Shown here one piece after another: positions 43,871 through 52,140 of a stretch of DNA of 64,000 nt. Numbering within the stretch: the first letter of the stretch is position 1; each line of letters begins with the position of its first letter. Location: positions 124,001 through 188,000 of the forward strand of contig NZ_LZHT01000106.1 of assembly GCF_001667315.1 (NCBI RefSeq), read 5' to 3'. This DNA is from Mycobacterium sp. 852002-10029_SCH5224772 (lineage in GTDB: Bacteria > Actinomycetota > Actinomycetes > Mycobacteriales > Mycobacteriaceae). The notes beneath the pieces are model-generated. The model was given only the letters and a program-made list of their open reading frames with translations. It was not told where the DNA came from and did no database searches. Both the position numbers and the translations under genes were made by a program.

Positions 43871-43936
43871 GTGAGTGGTGCGAATGCCCCGGAGTATCAA
43901 AAAAAGGATCAGGCCGGGGTGTTACTGCTCGAGTAA
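43871..43936 (+). CDS. Possible 21-aa peptide after PPE
   Basis: A very short ORF starting at GTG, 4 bases after AGGAGG, directly behind the PPE stop. It encodes MSGANAPEYQKKDQAGVLLLE. The strong ribosome site is the main support. It is low in confidence because it overlaps the end of a convergent small ORF and CCCCGG/CCGGGG arms that could be part of a terminator. Confidence 0.25.
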   Translation: MSGANAPEYQKKDQAGVLLLE

Positions 43937-44115
43937 GCCTTGAAGTTGCGGATCAGCGGAATGACCGCGCTTCCCGAGGCCGCGGCGCGCTGACGGGCGC
44001 GAAACGAGGGGTGGCGACGCATCGCTTCACTACGTTCGCGTTCACGACGCTGGGCGGCGGCCCATACCGGATGGGACTGAAGGAAGATAACCGTGCCTTC
44101 TTGGGTATGCGCCAC
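43909..44115 (-). CDS. Small basic hypothetical protein, 68 aa
   Basis: A 68-aa ORF on the minus strand. The GTG at 44115 lies 8 bases after AGAGGAG, a strong ribosome site, whereas a GTG three codons upstream would be too close to it. The product is basic in the middle (RRERERSEAMRRHPSFRARQR) with no signal peptide or membrane helix. It is convergent to the PE/PPE pair. I do not recognise it; the ribosome site is the main reason to list it. Confidence 0.4.
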   Translation of the reverse strand: MAHTQEGTVIFLQSHPVWAAAQRRERERSEAMRRHPSFRARQRAAASGSAVIPLIRNFKAYSSSNTPA

Positions 44116-44364
44116 GATCGTCACTCCTCTCAGACCACCCGGAAAAGCTAGAACAGTGGTTATCGGATCGTGATTCCAGAATGCCCGCCGAATCCTGAGA
44201 CCAAACCATCCGTCAAGATGAGAATTGGCCGTGAATTCCTAAAACGTCGTTCGGGTGCCACTGCCGCGCTGCCGCCGGTGGTGGCCCGGCCGCGTTTCGA
44301 ACCATAGCCGCGGCCTCCGACAATTCCCGTTTTAACATCGTGCACGGTTGGCTGCTAGGGTCCC

Positions 44365-45219
44365 TTGCTTATGCCGCAGATCGATCGCCGCCGCATGATT
44401 TTGACGACCGGGATCGGCGTGCTGGCGGCCGCGCTGCCCGCCCCGAAAACCTGGGCCTACCCGGCCGGACGGGATGAACCCGCCGGGCGGATACCGGCGC
44501 CTGCCGCGCCGAGCGGCCAGTCCGGCACCTACGTCTTCGCCGACGAATTCGATGGTCCGGCCGGCTCGGCGCCCGACGGCTCGAAATGGGCGGTGGCGAA
44601 GGCGCGCGAGACGATCAAGGATCCGACCTTTTGGGAGCGGCCCGAGAACATCGGCCAGTACCGCGATGATCGCCGGAACGTGTTTCTCGACGGCAAGTCC
44701 AATCTGGTCCTGCGCGCTGCCAAGGACGGCCCCACTTACTACAGCGGCAAGGTTCAGAGCCTTTGGCGTGGCGGGGTCGGCCACATCTGGGAAGCCCGGA
44801 TCAAGCTGAACTGCCTGACCGCCGGCGCCTGGCCCGCCTACTGGCTAGGCAATGACGACCAGGGCGAAATCGACGTCATGGAGTGGTACGGCAACGGGAA
44901 CTGGCCCTCGGCCACCACCGTCCACGCCAAGGCCAACGGCGGCGAATGGAAGACCCACAACATCGCGGTGGACAACGGATGGCACACGTGGCGATGCCAG
45001 TGGGATGAGGCCGGCATCCGGTTCTGGAAAGACTATGCCGACGGCGCGCAACCCTACTTCGACGTTCCGGCCAGTTCCCTGCCGGATTGGCCGTTCAACG
45101 GCGCGGGCTACACCGCTTATCCGGTGTTCAACCTAGCGGTGGCCGGCTCCGGCGGGGGCGACCCCGGCTCGGGCACTTACCCCGCCGACATGCTCATCGA
45201 CTGGATCCGCGTCTGGTAG
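44365..45219 (+). CDS. Tat-exported GH16 glycosidase (Rv0315 homologue)
   Basis: A 284-aa glycoside hydrolase of family 16. A twin-arginine signal (DRRRMILTTGIGVLAAALPAP) exports it. The catalytic motif EIDVMEW holds Glu168 (nucleophile), Asp170 and Glu173 (acid/base). Overall it closely follows Rv0315 of M. tuberculosis, a predicted beta-1,3-glucanase described as an immunostimulatory antigen. The substrate in a mycobacterium is unclear. A promoter-like TAGGGT lies close to the start. Confidence 0.93.
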   Translation: MLMPQIDRRRMILTTGIGVLAAALPAPKTWAYPAGRDEPAGRIPAPAAPSGQSGTYVFADEFDGPAGSAPDGSKWAVAKARETIKDPTFWERPENIGQYRDDRRNVFLDGKSNLVLRAAKDGPTYYSGKVQSLWRGGVGHIWEARIKLNCLTAGAWPAYWLGNDDQGEIDVMEWYGNGNWPSATTVHAKANGGEWKTHNIAVDNGWHTWRCQWDEAGIRFWKDYADGAQPYFDVPASSLPDWPFNGAGYTAYPVFNLAVAGSGGGDPGSGTYPADMLIDWIRVW

Positions 45220-45230
45220 AGGGATGCGGC

Positions 45231-46076
45231 TCAGTGGGTAAGCAGGGCGACCGCACTCGACGATTTGCCGCCCGGACGTCGTAGATCCGGTTTGGGCAGC
45301 CAGGCAAGAGGGCGCATCCATATCGGTAAACGATGCAGCCGGTGAGCGGCCACGAGCACCGACTCCGCTTCGACGGTCCGCCAGCCGAGGTCTTCGAAGA
45401 AGGCCAACCCGTTCTCGGGTGCGAACTTAAACGGTGCGTTTTCCGAGATCCCGGCGACGTTCTTGTTGATCCGCTTCTCCAGGCCGGGGAAGGCGAAATC
45501 GAGCATCCACCAGGCGACCTCGGGTCGCTTGATCGCACCCGAAAGAGCCGCGATATCGGAGGCCTCCAAGTACATCGACAGCCCCTCGGTCAGCACGAAG
45601 GCCTTCGTCGCGCCGTCGAGCGCGTCGTTGAAGAAAGCGTCTCGGGCGCGCGGGTCGGCGAGGTCGACCGCTGTGCGAGTCAGCCGGCAGCGCGGGCTCT
45701 GGTCGGCAAGTGCTCGCGTCTTCTCCGTGAGCAGCTTGGGTAGATCGGCCTCGACCCAGGTGAGATCGGGTGGGAGGTCTAAGCGGTAGGGCCGGGTGTC
45801 CAGGCCGGCGGCCAGGTTCAGCACCCGGTCGCAGCCGTTCGCGAGCGCGTCGGCGATGGCGTCGTCGATGAGCTTGGTCCGCGCGACCAGCCAAAAACCG
45901 CTGCGATCCGTCCAGCGAACGTTGTCGACGATCGCGCGACCGTGTGCACCGGCGAGGCGTTCCGCGAGTGGGTCGCGGAACAGCGCATCGGGGCGGGCGG
46001 ATTCCGTCGCCCGGTGCAAAGCCGTCCACCGGGCGGTGTCGGAAACATGGGTGATGGTGTGTGCGTCGCCTGCCAT
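45231..46076 (-). CDS. SAM-dependent methyltransferase, LCM family
   Basis: A 281-aa methyltransferase. VSDTARWTALHRATESARPDALFRDPLAERL is the family-specific N-terminus, VLNLAAGLDTRPYRLDLP the SAM loop, WVEADLPKLLTEK the acidic loop and FVLTEGLSMYLE motif III-like. It is a paralogue of the protein encoded at 11212 but more distant from it. Acceptor unknown. It converges on the GH16 gene with only 11 bases between. Confidence 0.87.
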   Translation of the reverse strand: MAGDAHTITHVSDTARWTALHRATESARPDALFRDPLAERLAGAHGRAIVDNVRWTDRSGFWLVARTKLIDDAIADALANGCDRVLNLAAGLDTRPYRLDLPPDLTWVEADLPKLLTEKTRALADQSPRCRLTRTAVDLADPRARDAFFNDALDGATKAFVLTEGLSMYLEASDIAALSGAIKRPEVAWWMLDFAFPGLEKRINKNVAGISENAPFKFAPENGLAFFEDLGWRTVEAESVLVAAHRLHRLPIWMRPLAWLPKPDLRRPGGKSSSAVALLTH

Positions 46077-46106
46077 ACGTTGCGTTATAGCAGCCCCGGC
46101 GCCGCC

Positions 46107-46781
46107 CTACTGACTAGCCCTGCCCCCGGCAAGCCAGGCTTCGGTCACGGCGCGGGTCGCAGGCGGCGGAAGGACGGCGTCCGGTGCGCCGAGGCGACCG
46201 ACCTTGACGGTCCACGCCGCCGAGGAGCGGTCGATGCAGGATCCAGCGCCCTGGCTGGGCAGCCACAGCACGGCGAGGTCGCTGCCGGGGCCGCCGCATC
46301 CGTAGACGCCGACATAGCCATCGGGCCGCCCACCCCACGCGCCGCCGTTGCGCAGCAGGCATCGGGTGCCGTCGTCGAGGGTGAGCGCGAACGGGTCCGG
46401 ATTGACGGTCGCGTGCACGGGCGGAAGCTGACCGTCGAACCTCACTCGGTGGAGCTGCCTGTCCCACGGATTGTCCACGCACAGCAGCGATCCCGGCGTG
46501 GACGGCCAGCAGGTGCCGGCCCCGGCCGCACTCGGCGAACAGTAGTAGACGTTGTCGGCCGCCGCCGACGGTGACGGCTCCGAGCAGTCGCTGGCTTGCC
46601 CGACGTTGTCCGGTCCGGACAACACGTGATAGCCGTTGATCGCTTCGCCGCCGGGCCCGACGGCCATCACCGCGATCACCTGGGTGGGCGGCGGATCGGC
46701 GTCCGCGGGCCCGGGCTGGACGGAAGCGGCCACCGCGATCGCGGCGATCGATACCAGGACAACTCGCGCCATCATTTTCAT
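46107..46781 (-). CDS. Secreted hypothetical protein with paired cysteines
   Basis: A 224-aa exported protein. The signal peptide (MKMMARVVLVSIAAIAVAASV, cleavage near ADA-DP) follows a strong AGGAGGT ribosome site. The mature part has about eight Cys (such as DCSEP, YYCSP, GTCWPS, LLCVDN, TRCLLRNG, YGCGG, GSCIDR), suggesting several disulphides, and repeated short Gly/Trp segments. No enzyme motif. Location is extracellular or cell wall; function unknown. It lies 30 bases upstream of the methyltransferase gene end and divergent from the oxidoreductase pseudogene. Confidence 0.75.
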   Translation of the reverse strand: MKMMARVVLVSIAAIAVAASVQPGPADADPPPTQVIAVMAVGPGGEAINGYHVLSGPDNVGQASDCSEPSPSAAADNVYYCSPSAAGAGTCWPSTPGSLLCVDNPWDRQLHRVRFDGQLPPVHATVNPDPFALTLDDGTRCLLRNGGAWGGRPDGYVGVYGCGGPGSDLAVLWLPSQGAGSCIDRSSAAWTVKVGRLGAPDAVLPPPATRAVTEAWLAGGRASQ

Positions 46782-46857
46782 CGAGCGCACCTCCTGTCGA
46801 GCGGCCTTCTTGTGCAGGGTAGAACGCCCGCGTGCGCTGAGGGTGCGGTGCGCGCTA

Positions 46858-47089
46858 ATGCCAGGACGAAACCGTCGCTTCCTGCTTCGCGAACGACCCA
46901 CCGGACGCAGCGGCCCGAAGACTTTCGAACTGAGCGAGGAGGCGATCCCCGAGCTCGGCGATGGCCAGGCGCTCGTGCGCGTCGACTGGATTTCGCTCGA
47001 CCCCACGAACCGGATGTGGATCAACGACCCCCCGAAGTGATCCAGCACGATGAAGCCCTGCTCGCAAGCTGGTGGTCAAGGTCGGCTGA
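46858..47089 (+). pseudogene. Internally deleted NADP-dependent oxidoreductase (CurA-like)
   Basis: Only the two ends of a gene normally about 340 codons long remain. The first 57 codons (RFLLRERPTGRSGPKTFEL, then ALVRVDWISLDPTNRMWI) are the start of a zinc-free medium-chain reductase like curcumin reductase, closed by a TGA or frame break at 47038-47040. About 25 bases later, KLVVKVG and a stop in another frame (47066-47089) match the usual end of such proteins. The Rossmann core is gone. It cannot make an active enzyme. Confidence 0.75.
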
Positions 47090-47092
47090 GGC

Positions 47093-47929
47093 TCAACCGA
47101 ATTCGAGGAGGGCGTAGATCCCGCGGTAGGGCTTCATCGGCGGGAACTGCCACAACGCGGGGTACAGGGTTTCGAAGAACACGCCCCGCCCCTTGGGCAT
47201 CGGCACGTCGTGCACGGCGCGGATGCCGGGCGTGGTCTGCGCCCATTTCGCCAGTTGACGCCCCGAGAGGCTGAACGGCATCGGCGGCACCCGGTAGCGC
47301 TTGGACGAACGCAGCCCGTTCCGCGCGATGCGCTTGACGATCGTCGGCGGTAGGTCGAAGAACATCTGGCCGCCGGGGAAGCTCTTGGCGCACTGGGCGA
47401 TCAGCCCCAGCGCCTCGCTGGGCTGCAGGTACATCAACAGGCCCTCGGCGGTGATGAACACGCCGTGGTCGGCGTCGACCTTGTCGATCCAGCCGTAGTC
47501 GAGCGCGGATTGCGCGAGGTGGGTGATGCGCGCCGAATGCGGCAGCAGGCGCTGTCGAAGTTCGACGACCGGCGGCAAGTCCACCGAGACCCACGTGAAT
47601 TGCGGGTCGGGCAGTGCACGGTTCAGGCGCCAGAAGGACGTTTGGAAGCCTTCGGCAAGCGCGACGACGGTCGCCCGGGGGTGCGTGGTCAGGTAGTCGA
47701 TCGCGCACTGGTCGACGGCCAGCGAGCGCAGCGCCATCTCCTGGCCCTTGCGGCCGAATTTTTCGAAGTCGAAGTCGATGGCCTCGACGAGACTGACGGC
47801 CGTCGGGTCGTCGATGATCGGGTCCGGGTGCCCGGCCTGGTATGCCCGTCCGTAAAGGGTGAGAAGCGCCGTTTCCGAGACGCCGGTCAGCAGCCCGGCA
47901 TCCACGTGCGGGTTGTCGCGAGGATTCAT
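47093..47929 (-). CDS. SAM-dependent methyltransferase, LCM-like
   Basis: A 278-aa methyltransferase. GVSETALLTLYGRAYQAGHPDPIIDDPTAVSLV is the start typical of this group, VVALAEGFQTSFWRL the SAM region, WVSVDLPPVVEL the acidic loop and ITAEGLLMYLQPSEAL the motif near the acceptor site. It is a third LCM-type methyltransferase of the window. The start at 47929 has no good ribosome site. It lies 29 bases downstream of the SOUL gene on the same strand and probably shares its transcript. Confidence 0.83.
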   Translation of the reverse strand: MNPRDNPHVDAGLLTGVSETALLTLYGRAYQAGHPDPIIDDPTAVSLVEAIDFDFEKFGRKGQEMALRSLAVDQCAIDYLTTHPRATVVALAEGFQTSFWRLNRALPDPQFTWVSVDLPPVVELRQRLLPHSARITHLAQSALDYGWIDKVDADHGVFITAEGLLMYLQPSEALGLIAQCAKSFPGGQMFFDLPPTIVKRIARNGLRSSKRYRVPPMPFSLSGRQLAKWAQTTPGIRAVHDVPMPKGRGVFFETLYPALWQFPPMKPYRGIYALLEFG

Positions 47930-47958
47930 CACGTCAAACCGTAACCGTGCCGTGCCGG

Positions 47959-48606
47959 CTAGTCGGGCACGCAGGCCGGATCGACGGCGACGGTGATCTC
48001 GTTGCGACGTCGCATCGGCACCGTCCACGGTGGGTCGTAGAACCAGGCCTCGGGATCGCTGGTCGGTTGAATCCCCTTGTCCCGCAATATCGTCAACAGC
48101 TCGCCGGTGCGGGCGCTGACCGCCTTGGGGCTGCGGTCACCGCTGAATCGCAGCACCGCCACGATCGCGGGCGGCACTGTGACGAGACGGACCCGGTCAT
48201 CGTTGGGCGCGGGAAGGGTCTCCATCGTCCACTTGGCGGGCATGAAAAACCGGATCGCCCAGCCACGCTCGGCGCCGGCGGATTGAGCGACGGGTGCGTT
48301 CATCGCGATCCGCTCGCCGCCTCGGCTCGACTGCTGGCTGACCGGTGCCGTCATCGAGATCGATTGATCGCGCCGGTTACCGCCGAAGATGTATCCCGCC
48401 AATCGCCGGAACCCTTCGTTGCGGGCGCGGTCCTCGTCGGCCTCGACAACCGTCTCGGCGGCAATCCGCGGACCGTAGCGGCGGATCTCGACGGTGTCGG
48501 TAAGTCGGCGGTGCGTGTACTCCGGCTCCTCGGTGCCCACCCGGATGCCGCCCACCGCCAGGACCGATTCGGCGACCTGCTCGGCGAGCTTGATCGGGTT
48601 CATCAT
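47959..48606 (-). CDS. SOUL-family heme-binding protein
   Basis: A 215-aa protein of the SOUL/HBP family. TEEPEYTHRRLTDTVEIRRYGPRIAAETVVEAD is the start of the domain, RNEGFRRLAGYIFGGNRRDQSISMTAPVSQQ is its best known signature, and the end has WFYDPPWTVPMRRRNEITVAV. The family binds heme or porphyrin. The start is the first of two ATG codons after GAGGGAGGG. It is the likely first gene of an operon with the methyltransferase. Confidence 0.9.
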   Translation of the reverse strand: MMNPIKLAEQVAESVLAVGGIRVGTEEPEYTHRRLTDTVEIRRYGPRIAAETVVEADEDRARNEGFRRLAGYIFGGNRRDQSISMTAPVSQQSSRGGERIAMNAPVAQSAGAERGWAIRFFMPAKWTMETLPAPNDDRVRLVTVPPAIVAVLRFSGDRSPKAVSARTGELLTILRDKGIQPTSDPEAWFYDPPWTVPMRRRNEITVAVDPACVPD

Positions 48607-48874
48607 GGGGACCCTCCCTCGGGTCAAGCGGCGGACGCGATCCCCCGGCGGTCGCGGGCGTCTCTCTGCATTGACCCACCCGCGCCCGGGTGCCACAAGT
48701 GAGCTCACTCCTTGATACCGGTGCCACCCGACCCTTGCCATCCGGGCCGAGGCAGGGGTAGCGCTGCCGTCGTCGCGCGCGACGGTCGGGATGGGTAGCT
48801 AGCCGATTCGCGGGCCTGTACTTGGCGCAACGACGACGCCAACGAGACGGCGCCCCACGAAAGGAAGACAGCAG

Positions 48875-48988
48875 ATGAACATCGTGCCGACCAGCATCCA
48901 GGAACAGATCAACCGTGTCGATCGGCAACGAAGCCTCTACCTCGGAAAAGTCCCGGACCTGCTTGCGGTCCGGGACTTTTCGTTCTGA
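48875..48988 (+). CDS. Possible 37-aa small protein overlapping a terminator
   Basis: A 37-codon ORF starting at ATG with AAAGGAAG about 8 bases upstream, a strong ribosome site. The product begins MNIVPTSIQEQINRVDRQR and its last 14 codons are written into a perfect hairpin. It may be a real small protein, the leader of an attenuator, or a chance ORF on a small RNA. The neighbours (SOUL gene divergent, aldehyde dehydrogenase gene convergent) leave it as a separate unit. Confidence 0.45.
   Translation: MNIVPTSIQEQINRVDRQRSLYLGKVPDLLAVRDFSF
48946..48980. terminator. Perfect bidirectional Rho-independent terminator
   Basis: A 14-base perfect stem (AAAAGTCCCGGACC, 48946-48959, with 48967-48980), a 7-base loop, and an A-run before and a T-run after. 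It can end transcription of the small ORF on the plus strand and of the convergent aldehyde dehydrogenase gene, whose stop lies 19 bases away. Confidence 0.88.
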
Positions 48989-48998
48989 GACGATAGGT

Positions 48999-50453
48999 CT
49001 AGAGCTGAGCCCACACCGACTTCGTCTTCAGGTAGATCTCCAGGCCCTCTTTACCGAACTCGTGACCCCAGCCGGACTGCTTGTAGCCCCCGAACGGCAC
49101 ATCGTGGTCGAAGACCAACTGGCAGTTGACCTGAACGCTGCCGGCCTGCAGTCTCCTCATGATCCGGTGGGCCCGACCGAGGTTCTCCGTCCACGCGGTG
49201 GCCGCCAGGCCGTAGGTGGTGTCGTTGGCCAGCGCCACGGCCTCGTCCTCGTCGTCGAACGGCAGGATGGTGACCACCGGCCCGAAGATCTCCTGCTGGT
49301 ACAGCCGCATGCTCGTGTCGACGTTGGTGAGCACCGTCGGGTGCACGAAGTAGCCCTTGCGGTCCAGGCGGTGGCCGCCGGTGACCACCTCGACGCCGTC
49401 CTTTTTGCCCTCGTCGATGAATCCCATGACCCGGGTCAGCTGCTTCTGGCTGATCAGCGGCCCACTGACGCAGCCCTCCTCGCTGGGGGCGCCCAGCTTG
49501 AACGAATTCGCCATCATCGCAATGCCTTCCACGACCCGGTCGTAGACGCCGCGCTGAGCGAAGATGCGCGACCCGCACACGCAGCCCTGGCCCGAGTGCA
49601 CGAAGATACCCAGGGAGGCCATCATGATGGCGTTGTCCAGGTTGGCGTCGTCGAAGATCAGCACCGGCGATTTCCCGCCGAGTTCGAGCGTGACCTTCTT
49701 CAGGTTGTCGGCCGAGGCCCGCACGATCTCCTTGCCGACCTCGGTCGAGCCGGTGAAGGCGACCTTCTGGACGTCGGGGTGCGCGGTGATCGCGGCGCCC
49801 GCGGTGTGGCCGTAACCGGTCAGCAGGTTGACGACGCCCTCGGGCACGCCGGCCTGGTGGATGAGCCTGTCCAGCAGCAGCGCCGACAGCGGCGTCTCCT
49901 CGGCCGGCTTGACGAGCAGGCTGCCGCCCGCGGCCAGGGCCGGCGCAAGCTTCGCGCTGGCGTTGAAGATCGGGCCGTTCCACGGGAAGATCAGGCCCAC
50001 CACGCCGTATGGCTCTTTGAGCGTGTAGGCGTGCATGTTGACGTATTTGTCGGTCGCGATGCCGTCGGTCTTCACGTCGTAGGCGACGCCGTTGATCTTC
50101 GAACACCAACCGGCGTAGTAGCGGAAGAACTCCGACACCGTCGACATCTGCAACTGCGCCTGCATCAGCGGCATGCCGGTGTTGAGCGAGTCGAGCTGGG
50201 CGAACTCCTCGGCGTGTTCGTCGATCATCTCCCCGATCCGCCACAAGATCTTGGCCCGCTCGCGACCCGGAAGCTCGGACCAGACACCCGACTCGAACGT
50301 CTCCTTCGCCCGCGCGGCGGCATCGTTGACCGCTTCTTGCCCGCAATCGGTGAATTCGGTGATCGTCTCCTCGGTCGCGGGATCGATGACCGCGATGACG
50401 TCACCCGTTCCGGGGCGCTTTCGAATGTCGTCCAGTACCGCCTGCACCGTCAT
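48999..50453 (-). CDS. Aldehyde dehydrogenase
   Basis: A 484-aa NAD(P)-dependent aldehyde dehydrogenase. Catalytic Cys291 lies in SGQGCVCGSR, Glu257 in TLELGG and Asn159 in FPWNG; FTGSTEVGK is the cofactor motif. The family closest in look is the betaine/phenylacetaldehyde-type group. It oxidises an aldehyde to an acid in catabolism. The start at 50453 follows GAAAGGGAACAG. Upstream lies a perfect 15-base inverted repeat that could be an operator shared with the divergent reductase gene. Confidence 0.93.
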   Translation of the reverse strand: MTVQAVLDDIRKRPGTGDVIAVIDPATEETITEFTDCGQEAVNDAAARAKETFESGVWSELPGRERAKILWRIGEMIDEHAEEFAQLDSLNTGMPLMQAQLQMSTVSEFFRYYAGWCSKINGVAYDVKTDGIATDKYVNMHAYTLKEPYGVVGLIFPWNGPIFNASAKLAPALAAGGSLLVKPAEETPLSALLLDRLIHQAGVPEGVVNLLTGYGHTAGAAITAHPDVQKVAFTGSTEVGKEIVRASADNLKKVTLELGGKSPVLIFDDANLDNAIMMASLGIFVHSGQGCVCGSRIFAQRGVYDRVVEGIAMMANSFKLGAPSEEGCVSGPLISQKQLTRVMGFIDEGKKDGVEVVTGGHRLDRKGYFVHPTVLTNVDTSMRLYQQEIFGPVVTILPFDDEDEAVALANDTTYGLAATAWTENLGRAHRIMRRLQAGSVQVNCQLVFDHDVPFGGYKQSGWGHEFGKEGLEIYLKTKSVWAQL

Positions 50454-50492
50454 CTGTTCCCTTTCGTAGGCAAACTCTCGCGCCCAGCGCCC

Positions 50493-50534
50493 CATGCGCT
50501 CGGTGCTGAGCACTTGCTTAGCACCGAGCGCATG
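50493..50534. promoter_or_regulatory. Perfect 15-bp inverted repeat (operator or hairpin)
   Basis: CATGCGCTCGGTGCT (50493-50507) and its exact reverse complement (50520-50534) surround a 12-base spacer that itself holds AGCA-CT-TGCT. It lies in the divergent region between the aldehyde dehydrogenase and reductase genes. The AGCA..TGCT core resembles TetR-family operators of mycobacterial catabolic genes; this is inference. Confidence 0.6.
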
Positions 50535-50614
50535 CCAGGGTCAAGCGCTGGTCGCCAAACCCTGGTCAAACTGGCGACGGGAATAAGCGGTGCGCCCAAG
50601 CAGCTTTGCGTGGA

Positions 50615-51064
50615 GTGGCTCAGAAACCCGATCCCGAGACGCTAAAGACGCTGAACGGCAATGTCACCGACGAGTTTCGCGCCAACGCCGGCAAGGTCGG
50701 GGGGCGATTCGACGACAATGAGCTGTTGCTACTCACTACGACGGGCGCGAAGTCCGGCGAGCCGCGGATTTCGCCATTGGTGGCGTTTCGCATCGATGGC
50801 AGGCTGCTGATCGTCGCCGGCTACGGCGGCGCCGACGTCAACCCGGCGTGGGCGCATAACCTGCGGACCAACCCGAGGGCGCGCGTTGAGGTCGCCACTG
50901 GCTCGTTCGACGTCGTAGCGCGCGAGCTCGACCCGTCCGAACGTGAGGTGGTTATCCCCAAGATCAACGTGGCTGCACCGGCATTCGCGTACGCGAACTA
51001 CCAGTCAAAAACCACCCGCACCATCCCGATATTCGAGCTGGAACAGGACGGGTCATTGTCATGA
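50615..51064 (+). CDS. F420/FMN-dependent nitroreductase-family protein (DDN-like)
   Basis: A protein of about 149 aa of the deazaflavin-dependent nitroreductase/quinone reductase family. Signature pieces are DELLLLTTTGAKSGEPRISPLVAF (as DNELLLLTTTGAKSG) and YGGADVNPAWAHNLRTNPRARVEV. Such FDOR-A proteins use F420H2 to reduce quinones or nitro compounds; Ddn activates pretomanid. The start is uncertain (GTG 50615 or TTG 50606). It is divergent from the aldehyde dehydrogenase gene across the inverted repeat. Confidence 0.85.
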   Translation: MAQKPDPETLKTLNGNVTDEFRANAGKVGGRFDDNELLLLTTTGAKSGEPRISPLVAFRIDGRLLIVAGYGGADVNPAWAHNLRTNPRARVEVATGSFDVVARELDPSEREVVIPKINVAAPAFAYANYQSKTTRTIPIFELEQDGSLS

Positions 51065-51146
51065 TCTCGCCGGCAGGGCGCCGGCGGTCCGCAGCGTCAG
51101 GCTTCGAACTCAACGCGGTCGACGAATAGGGCTGCGCTGCAAGCGG

Positions 51147-52049
51147 TTAGACGCCCACCAGTTCGGGGTGGAACTTGGCCGCCATGCGGCGAATTCCCTC
51201 CTGCCAGTCCACCGTCGTGCCGCCGATGAGCTCGTGCATCCGGTCGATGGTGGTCGGGTTGCCGCGTAGCGCTTGTTCGCTCGCCTCGAAAATCGGCTCC
51301 TTGCCGACGAGTGAGCCGAGATAGCCACACCACTCCTGCAGGCTCACGGTCTGGTCACCGCACCAGTTGACCGTGGTCGCCGGCACCGACGCGACCTCCA
51401 GCAGCTTGGGGATGGTGGCGATGATGTCGTCCTCGTGGATCGGGTTGTAGCGGGCGGGTTCACCGGGCGGGACCGGGATCGGGATGCCGCCCAGCATCAT
51501 CTCCATGTGATAGAACGGCCACCCGCCGTTGTCGCCGTAGGGGACGTTGAGCCGGGCGATCGTGGTGGGCAATCCGATTACCCGCGCTACCGAACGGGCG
51601 ACCACCTCCCCGGCGATCTTGGAGATGGAATAGGTGGGAAACAGCGGCTTGTGGTTGTCTCCCAGCGCGGACCGCTCGCTGCGCGGGTCGTCGTCCGGTG
51701 GGTCGTAGACGGCGGCCGACGAGCAATGCAGGAAGGCCTTCGCCTCGCGGCAGTGGGCCATCAGCAGGCCGACCGACTCCGCGTTGGCCGCCAGGTCTTT
51801 GTCCCAACTGCCGCTCTTGGCCACCGCCAAGTTGAGGACGTAGTCGAAATCTGTTGGCAGAGCAGTGAAGTCGCCGCCGGCCAAATTCACCTTCTCGCAG
51901 CGAATCCCGGCCTTCTCCAGGCCTTCTCGCGCGGCGGGGTCGGTGAAGCGGGCGATTCCCCAGACCTCGTTGTCGGCCGCGAGTGCCCGGGCGATGGGGG
52001 TGGCGATTTGGCCGGTCGGACCGGTGATCAGGATTTTCGAACCGCGCAT
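51147..52049 (-). CDS. NAD-dependent epimerase/dehydratase family protein
   Basis: A 300-aa extended SDR. The cofactor motif is ILITGPTGQIATPIARAL, with SSAAVYDPP and the catalytic YSISK (Tyr and Lys three apart). It may reduce or epimerise a small substrate; the family is broad. The GC-rich start at 52049 has only a weak ribosome site. The HsaA-like flavoprotein gene lies 91 bases upstream on the same strand. Confidence 0.85.
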   Translation of the reverse strand: MRGSKILITGPTGQIATPIARALAADNEVWGIARFTDPAAREGLEKAGIRCEKVNLAGGDFTALPTDFDYVLNLAVAKSGSWDKDLAANAESVGLLMAHCREAKAFLHCSSAAVYDPPDDDPRSERSALGDNHKPLFPTYSISKIAGEVVARSVARVIGLPTTIARLNVPYGDNGGWPFYHMEMMLGGIPIPVPPGEPARYNPIHEDDIIATIPKLLEVASVPATTVNWCGDQTVSLQEWCGYLGSLVGKEPIFEASEQALRGNPTTIDRMHELIGGTTVDWQEGIRRMAAKFHPELVGV

Positions 52050-52140
52050 GCGCGCAATGCTAGCGAGGACCTGGTTGGCCGTCAGTGGATCCGTCAACGT
52101 TCGCAGACCCGCGATGGCCGACGACACCCGCGTCGGCGAC

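Noticed and set aside
44160..44345. A 61-codon minus-strand ORF before the GH16 gene
   Set aside because: No ribosome site and it occupies the promoter region of the GH16 gene.
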